From Marinomonas piezotolerans (GTDB taxonomy: Bacteria > Pseudomonadota > Gammaproteobacteria > Pseudomonadales > Marinomonadaceae): 64,000 bases of DNA. The number at the start of each line of letters is the position of its first letter. Within the stretch, counting starts at the first letter, position 1. The DNA is taken from the NCBI RefSeq assembly GCF_003362755.1, contig NZ_QKRA01000005.1:124001-188000 (forward strand). The letters are read 5' to 3'. The position numbers and the translations under genes were made by a program. Under the pieces are notes generated by a model. The model saw only the letters and a list, made by a program, of their open reading frames with translations. It was not told where the DNA came from and searched no databases. This document shows, one piece after another, positions 60,558 to 64,000 of the stretch.

Positions 60558-61179
60558 GATCACTTACGATTAGTACGGCTTGAGTACGATTGTTAATGTG
60601 GAGCTTTCTGAAAATTGCAGTGATATGAGCTTTTACTGTCGCTTCGGAAATATTCAACTCAAAGGCAATCTGCTTATTCAGCAAGCCTTCATGCAAATAA
60701 CAAAGCACTTTATACTGCTGTGGCGTTAACTCAGCGACACGCCGAGGCATGTCGAGGTTAGGTGCCGGAATAGACTCAAGCAGCTCAAGCATTCCATCAG
60801 GTAACCAAACATCACCTTCCAGGATCACCGATATAGCTTGAGCGTACACAGATGGCTCACATGTTTTGGGAATAAACCCTAAAGCACCCGCTTCGATAAC
60901 GTTGGCCACCACCTTCGCCTCGCTATTTCCAGAGATAACGGCAATGGGAACATCCGGGAAGTCTGACCGAATTCGAATAAGACCGTAGAGATCTCCTGCT
61001 CCAGGCATGTTCAAGTCCAACAGCAACAAATCCACGTCGGGGTTACTTTTAAGCTTCCCCAATGTGGACTCAAGATCATGCGACTCTTGTATCTCTACTT
61101 CACCAATTTGGTCTCGAAGCGCCCCAGTCAGGGCACTTCGAAATAAAGGATGGTCATCAGCGATAAGAAGTGAAATCAC
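60538..61179 (-). CDS. LuxR-type response regulator downstream of acs (CrbR-like)
   Basis: A 213-residue NarL/LuxR-family response regulator. The receiver has the acidic pair D8-D9 (IADDHPLF), phospho-acceptor D55 ([10 protein letters not shown]), S84 and K109 (PKT). The C-terminal HTH is [36 protein letters not shown]. It lies 27 bases downstream of acs on the same strand. In Pseudomonas and Vibrio, CrbS/CrbR-type systems control acs; the position suggests this is CrbR-like, but no CrbS kinase gene is in view. Confidence 0.83.
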   Translation of the reverse strand: MISLLIADDHPLFRSALTGALRDQIGEVEIQESHDLESTLGKLKSNPDVDLLLLDLNMPGAGDLYGLIRIRSDFPDVPIAVISGNSEAKVVANVIEAGALGFIPKTCEPSVYAQAISVILEGDVWLPDGMLELLESIPAPNLDMPRRVAELTPQQYKVLCYLHEGLLNKQIAFELNISEATVKAHITAIFRKLHINNRTQAVLIVSDLNLQLN

Positions 61180-61206
61180 TATGTTTCCTTAACAATAGGA
61201 GATGGT

Positions 61207-63165
61207 TTAGCTATTTAACCTATTATCGATTAAATCATCAACCACACCTGGATCAGCCAGTGTACTTGTGTCCCCTAATTGGTCATGCTCGTTGGCCGCA
61301 ATCTTACGTAAGATGCGACGCATGATCTTACCTGAGCGCGTTTTGGGTAAACCTGTCATCGCCCAGTGAACAAGGTCTGGTGTGGCGATTGGACCAACTT
61401 CTTGACGAACCATCATTTTTACAGACTTGGTAAGCTCATCATCAGGCTCGACACCCGAATTAGGAATGATATATACGTAGATACCTTGCCCTTTTAAGTC
61501 GTGTGGGTAACCGACAACCGCCGCCTCAGCCACTGCAGGATGCGCAACCAGAGCACTTTCGATTTCCGCAGTCCCTAAACGGTGGCCAGAAACATTTAAC
61601 ACATCATCCATCCGACCCGTAATCCAATAGGCTCCTTCTGCATCACGACGAGCGCCATCTCCCGTGAAATACTTCCCTTCAAAGGTACTGAAGTACGTTT
61701 GCTCGAACCGTTCATGGTCGCCATACACGGTTCGTGATTGGCCAGGCCAAGAGTCCAAGATAACCAAACCACCTTCGACTTCCGTCTCAGTATCCGTGAC
61801 AAGATTACCGTCTGCATCAACTAAAGCCGGCTGCACACCAAAGAGCGGACCTGTGCAAGAACCGGGTTTAGGATTTGTTTCCGTCACACGAGGACTCATC
61901 ATTAGACCGCCCGTTTCGGTCTGCCACCACGTATCAACAATCGGGCACTTTCCATTACCAATGTTCTTGTGGTACCACACCCAAGCTTCTGGGTTAATTG
62001 GCTCACCGACACTTCCTAATACGCGCAATGAATCTCGCTTACTGGTCGCAATGGGTTCTTCGCCTTTCGCCATAAGGGCGCGAATGGCCGTTGGAGCGGT
62101 ATAGAGTTGCGTCACACTAAACTTGTCAACAACACGACCGATACGGCCTGAATCTGGGTAAGTGGGCACCCCTTCAAATAAAACGCTTGTTACACCATTA
62201 GCTAACGGTCCGTAAACCATATAGCTGTGGCCCGTAATCCACCCTACATCTGCCGCACACCAATAAATATCATTCGGTTTAATGTCGAACACCAGTTCAT
62301 GAGTCAACGATGCGTAGACTAAGTAACCGCCGGTGGTATGTACAACCCCCTTTGGTTTACCCGTCGAGCCAGACGTGTAAAGTATAAAAAGAGGGTCTTC
62401 GGCGTTCATTGGTTCTGGCGTTGATTCAGTACTCTCTTTCGCAGTTAACTCCGCCCAATCAAGATCTCTGCTATCAACCCAGTTTATCTCTGCATTGGTA
62501 TAACGATAAACAATGACCTTTTCCACCGATGGGCATGTATTATTATCCAACGCTTTATCAACGTTATTTTTCAACGGAACGGTGTTACCAGCACGTTTGC
62601 CTTGATCTGCTGTCAAGACAACTTTCACATTACAGTCATTCAGTCTGTCTGCGATGGCCGACGCAGAAAACCCACCAAAAATCACACTGTGGATAGCACC
62701 AATCCGAGCACATGCCAACATGGCATATACTGCTTGCGGGATCATCGGCATATATATCGCGACGCGGTCGCCTTTTTTTACACCCTGATTACGTAATACA
62801 TTGGCTAGACGCCCAACTTCGTTGTAAAGCTCTTGATACGTAACAACGCTATCAATGCCCTCTTCATCGCCTTCCACATAAAAAGCAACTTTGTCTGAAC
62901 TATTGGCTAAGTGTCGATCAATACAATTGTATGCGACATTAAGTTCACCATCTTCAAACCACTTAATGCTGACATTACCTTTTTCAAAACTGGTATTTTT
63001 AACTTTTGTATAAGGCTTCGACCAGTCAACACGCAGCCCCTCTTTGCGCCAAAATTCTTCTGGATTAGAAATGGACTCTTGGTAGCGCTGATCAAATTCA
63101 GCTTGACTAACATTGGCATCGGAAAAGGAGTAATCCATTTGCTCTGTGTAAGAAGATTGTGACAT
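61207..63165 (-). CDS. acs: Acetyl-CoA synthetase
   Basis: Acs activates acetate to acetyl-CoA via acetyl-AMP. The 652-residue protein has the AMP-binding motif [12 protein letters not shown], the [11 protein letters not shown] motif, and the C-terminal acetylatable Lys in [18 protein letters not shown] precedes the ATG at 63165. Regulation through the downstream LuxR-type regulator and by lysine acetylation is expected from other proteobacteria. Confidence 0.97.
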   Translation of the reverse strand: MSQSSYTEQMDYSFSDANVSQAEFDQRYQESISNPEEFWRKEGLRVDWSKPYTKVKNTSFEKGNVSIKWFEDGELNVAYNCIDRHLANSSDKVAFYVEGDEEGIDSVVTYQELYNEVGRLANVLRNQGVKKGDRVAIYMPMIPQAVYAMLACARIGAIHSVIFGGFSASAIADRLNDCNVKVVLTADQGKRAGNTVPLKNNVDKALDNNTCPSVEKVIVYRYTNAEINWVDSRDLDWAELTAKESTESTPEPMNAEDPLFILYTSGSTGKPKGVVHTTGGYLVYASLTHELVFDIKPNDIYWCAADVGWITGHSYMVYGPLANGVTSVLFEGVPTYPDSGRIGRVVDKFSVTQLYTAPTAIRALMAKGEEPIATSKRDSLRVLGSVGEPINPEAWVWYHKNIGNGKCPIVDTWWQTETGGLMMSPRVTETNPKPGSCTGPLFGVQPALVDADGNLVTDTETEVEGGLVILDSWPGQSRTVYGDHERFEQTYFSTFEGKYFTGDGARRDAEGAYWITGRMDDVLNVSGHRLGTAEIESALVAHPAVAEAAVVGYPHDLKGQGIYVYIIPNSGVEPDDELTKSVKMMVRQEVGPIATPDLVHWAMTGLPKTRSGKIMRRILRKIAANEHDQLGDTSTLADPGVVDDLIDNRLNS

Positions 63166-63295
63166 AACATGCTCCGTTCTTATTTTTAATTGGACGCTAA
63201 ACGCTACTATAAGGTTAGATTGACTTCACGGTATCCCACTTTAGTCTAACAAGGTAGGTGACATGGCTTCATTGTCAAAGCGCAATGAAGAATCA

Positions 63296-64000
63296 TTAAG
63301 ACTTAAACTGACCTGCATAACAAAAAAACGGTAACGTCACATCCAGCTTGCGTTGTGGGTCCTGCCACAACTGCTCGACTTCAAACTCTGCTTGCCGTAA
63401 GCGTTCGTCTCCATGTTGTTCAACCATTATTTGAGCCGCTGACCAAGACCTCATGAACGCAAATGCTTGCGACATCGTCCAGCGGCATTTCAACTCAAAC
63501 TCAGGCACATCCACATCATCAAATGGAAAATCAACGCTTCGATATTGATTTCTAAGTAGAACCGTTTTCTCAGGCCAATACGGTTGTAATATCGGTAAAA
63601 TATGCTCTTTAACCGCGAGATCTAAGACGCTTTCAAATCGCGCCCAATTGTATCCCCAGATGAACACTTTCCCTCCTGGTTTAAGCACTCGACGCACTTC
63701 TCGCCAAAAAGCATCAAGCTCAAACCAGTGAAGTGCATGAGCCACGCAGACCGCATCAAAATAATCATCAGGGAAGTGAGTATACTCAGCGGGCTGTACC
63801 GAATAATTAACATTGCGATGGGGCGTCGCTTTCGCTATCTGCGCCTCAGAGATGTCAGATGCTTCAACGTGAGAAAAATAAACCGCTAGATCTATCGAGG
63901 CCTGACCCGTTCCACAGGCACAATCCCATACTCTATGAGTATCTTCTACCTGACGACTCAGCCAAAAATAAAGTTCCGCTGGATACGTCGGGCGAACTCG
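63296..64000 (-). CDS. Class I SAM-dependent methyltransferase (5' partial)
   Basis: The C-terminal 234 residues of a class I methyltransferase whose start lies beyond the right edge. Motif I reads WDCACGTGQAS, an acidic post-I segment follows (EASDIS), then YFDAVCVAHALHW and the VLKPGGKVFIWGYNW segment of motif III. The reading frame is open to position 64000, so a GTG at 63745 inside it is not the start. The substrate is unknown. It is 130 bp upstream of acs on the same strand. Confidence 0.85.
   Translation of the reverse strand, partial: RVRPTYPAELYFWLSRQVEDTHRVWDCACGTGQASIDLAVYFSHVEASDISEAQIAKATPHRNVNYSVQPAEYTHFPDDYFDAVCVAHALHWFELDAFWREVRRVLKPGGKVFIWGYNWARFESVLDLAVKEHILPILQPYWPEKTVLLRNQYRSVDFPFDDVDVPEFELKCRWTMSQAFAFMRSWSAAQIMVEQHGDERLRQAEFEVEQLWQDPQRKLDVTLPFFCYAGQFKS

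Noticed and set aside
61664..62104. 146-codon open frame opposite acs
   Set aside because: It is fully within the conserved acs coding sequence and has no family-like sequence.

Overview
This 64 kb window looks like chromosomal core sequence of a marine gammaproteobacterium. The gene neighbourhoods (miaB-phoH-ybeY-corC-lnt, ybeL/leuS-lptE-holA, dusB-fis, nrdA-nrdB-yfaE, prkA-yeaH-spoVR) and the protein sequences suggest an Oceanospirillales-type genome, probably close to Marinomonas. That placement is inference, because no rRNA or tRNA gene is present. Gene density is high, and I see no insertion sequence, prophage, CRISPR array or rRNA/tRNA gene. Base composition looks even throughout.

Layout. 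(1) 1-9.7 kb: miaB (5' cut by the window edge), ybeZ/phoH, ybeY, corC, lnt; then ybeL divergent from leuS-lptE-holA (tRNA modification, RNA processing, lipoprotein maturation, LPS export, replication). (2) 9.8-20.4 kb: the stress operon prkA-yeaH-spoVR on the minus strand; a 529-bp gap with a candidate sigma-54 promoter; an unusual 872-residue protein fusing two cyclic-nucleotide-binding-like domains, an acyltransferase-like domain and an SGNH hydrolase; then a PAS-GGDEF-EAL protein. (3) 20.7-28 kb: dapA with a structured leader, nadE, a PP0621-type membrane protein, a four-gene minor pilin operon, a DUF5610 protein and an alpha/beta hydrolase. (4) 28-35.1 kb: pabB, a CoA-type Nudix hydrolase, cysH (APS-reductase type), a short LysR-type fragment facing a dGTPase similar to anti-phage dGTPases, a GNAT enzyme, a DUF2333 protein and a lipoprotein. 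(5) 35.2-50 kb: dsbD, accB-accC, prmA, a zinc-ribbon/DUF3426 protein, dusB-fis, purH-purD, a 7TM-DISM sensor with degenerate signalling domains, a HIT protein, coq7 and pdxH. (6) 50-64 kb: a DUF1624 membrane protein; nrdA-nrdB-yfaE preceded by two NrdR-box-like sites; a CDP-alcohol phosphatidyltransferase and YbfF; pheA, a TonB receptor and a periplasmic binding protein in one run; yidD; acs with a LuxR-type response regulator; and a methyltransferase cut by the right edge.

The genes are mostly housekeeping and fall into clear units: nucleotide metabolism (pur, nrd, dgt), cofactor and fatty-acid supply (accBC, nadE, pabB, pdxH, coq7), envelope biogenesis (lnt, lptE, dsbD, yidD, pilins) and signalling. 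The most unusual items are the 872-residue multidomain protein with its candidate sigma-54 promoter and operator, the pheA-TonB receptor-binding protein gene run, the kinase-like sensor without catalytic residues, and the lysine-rich mini-ORF plus nested hairpin ahead of dapA.
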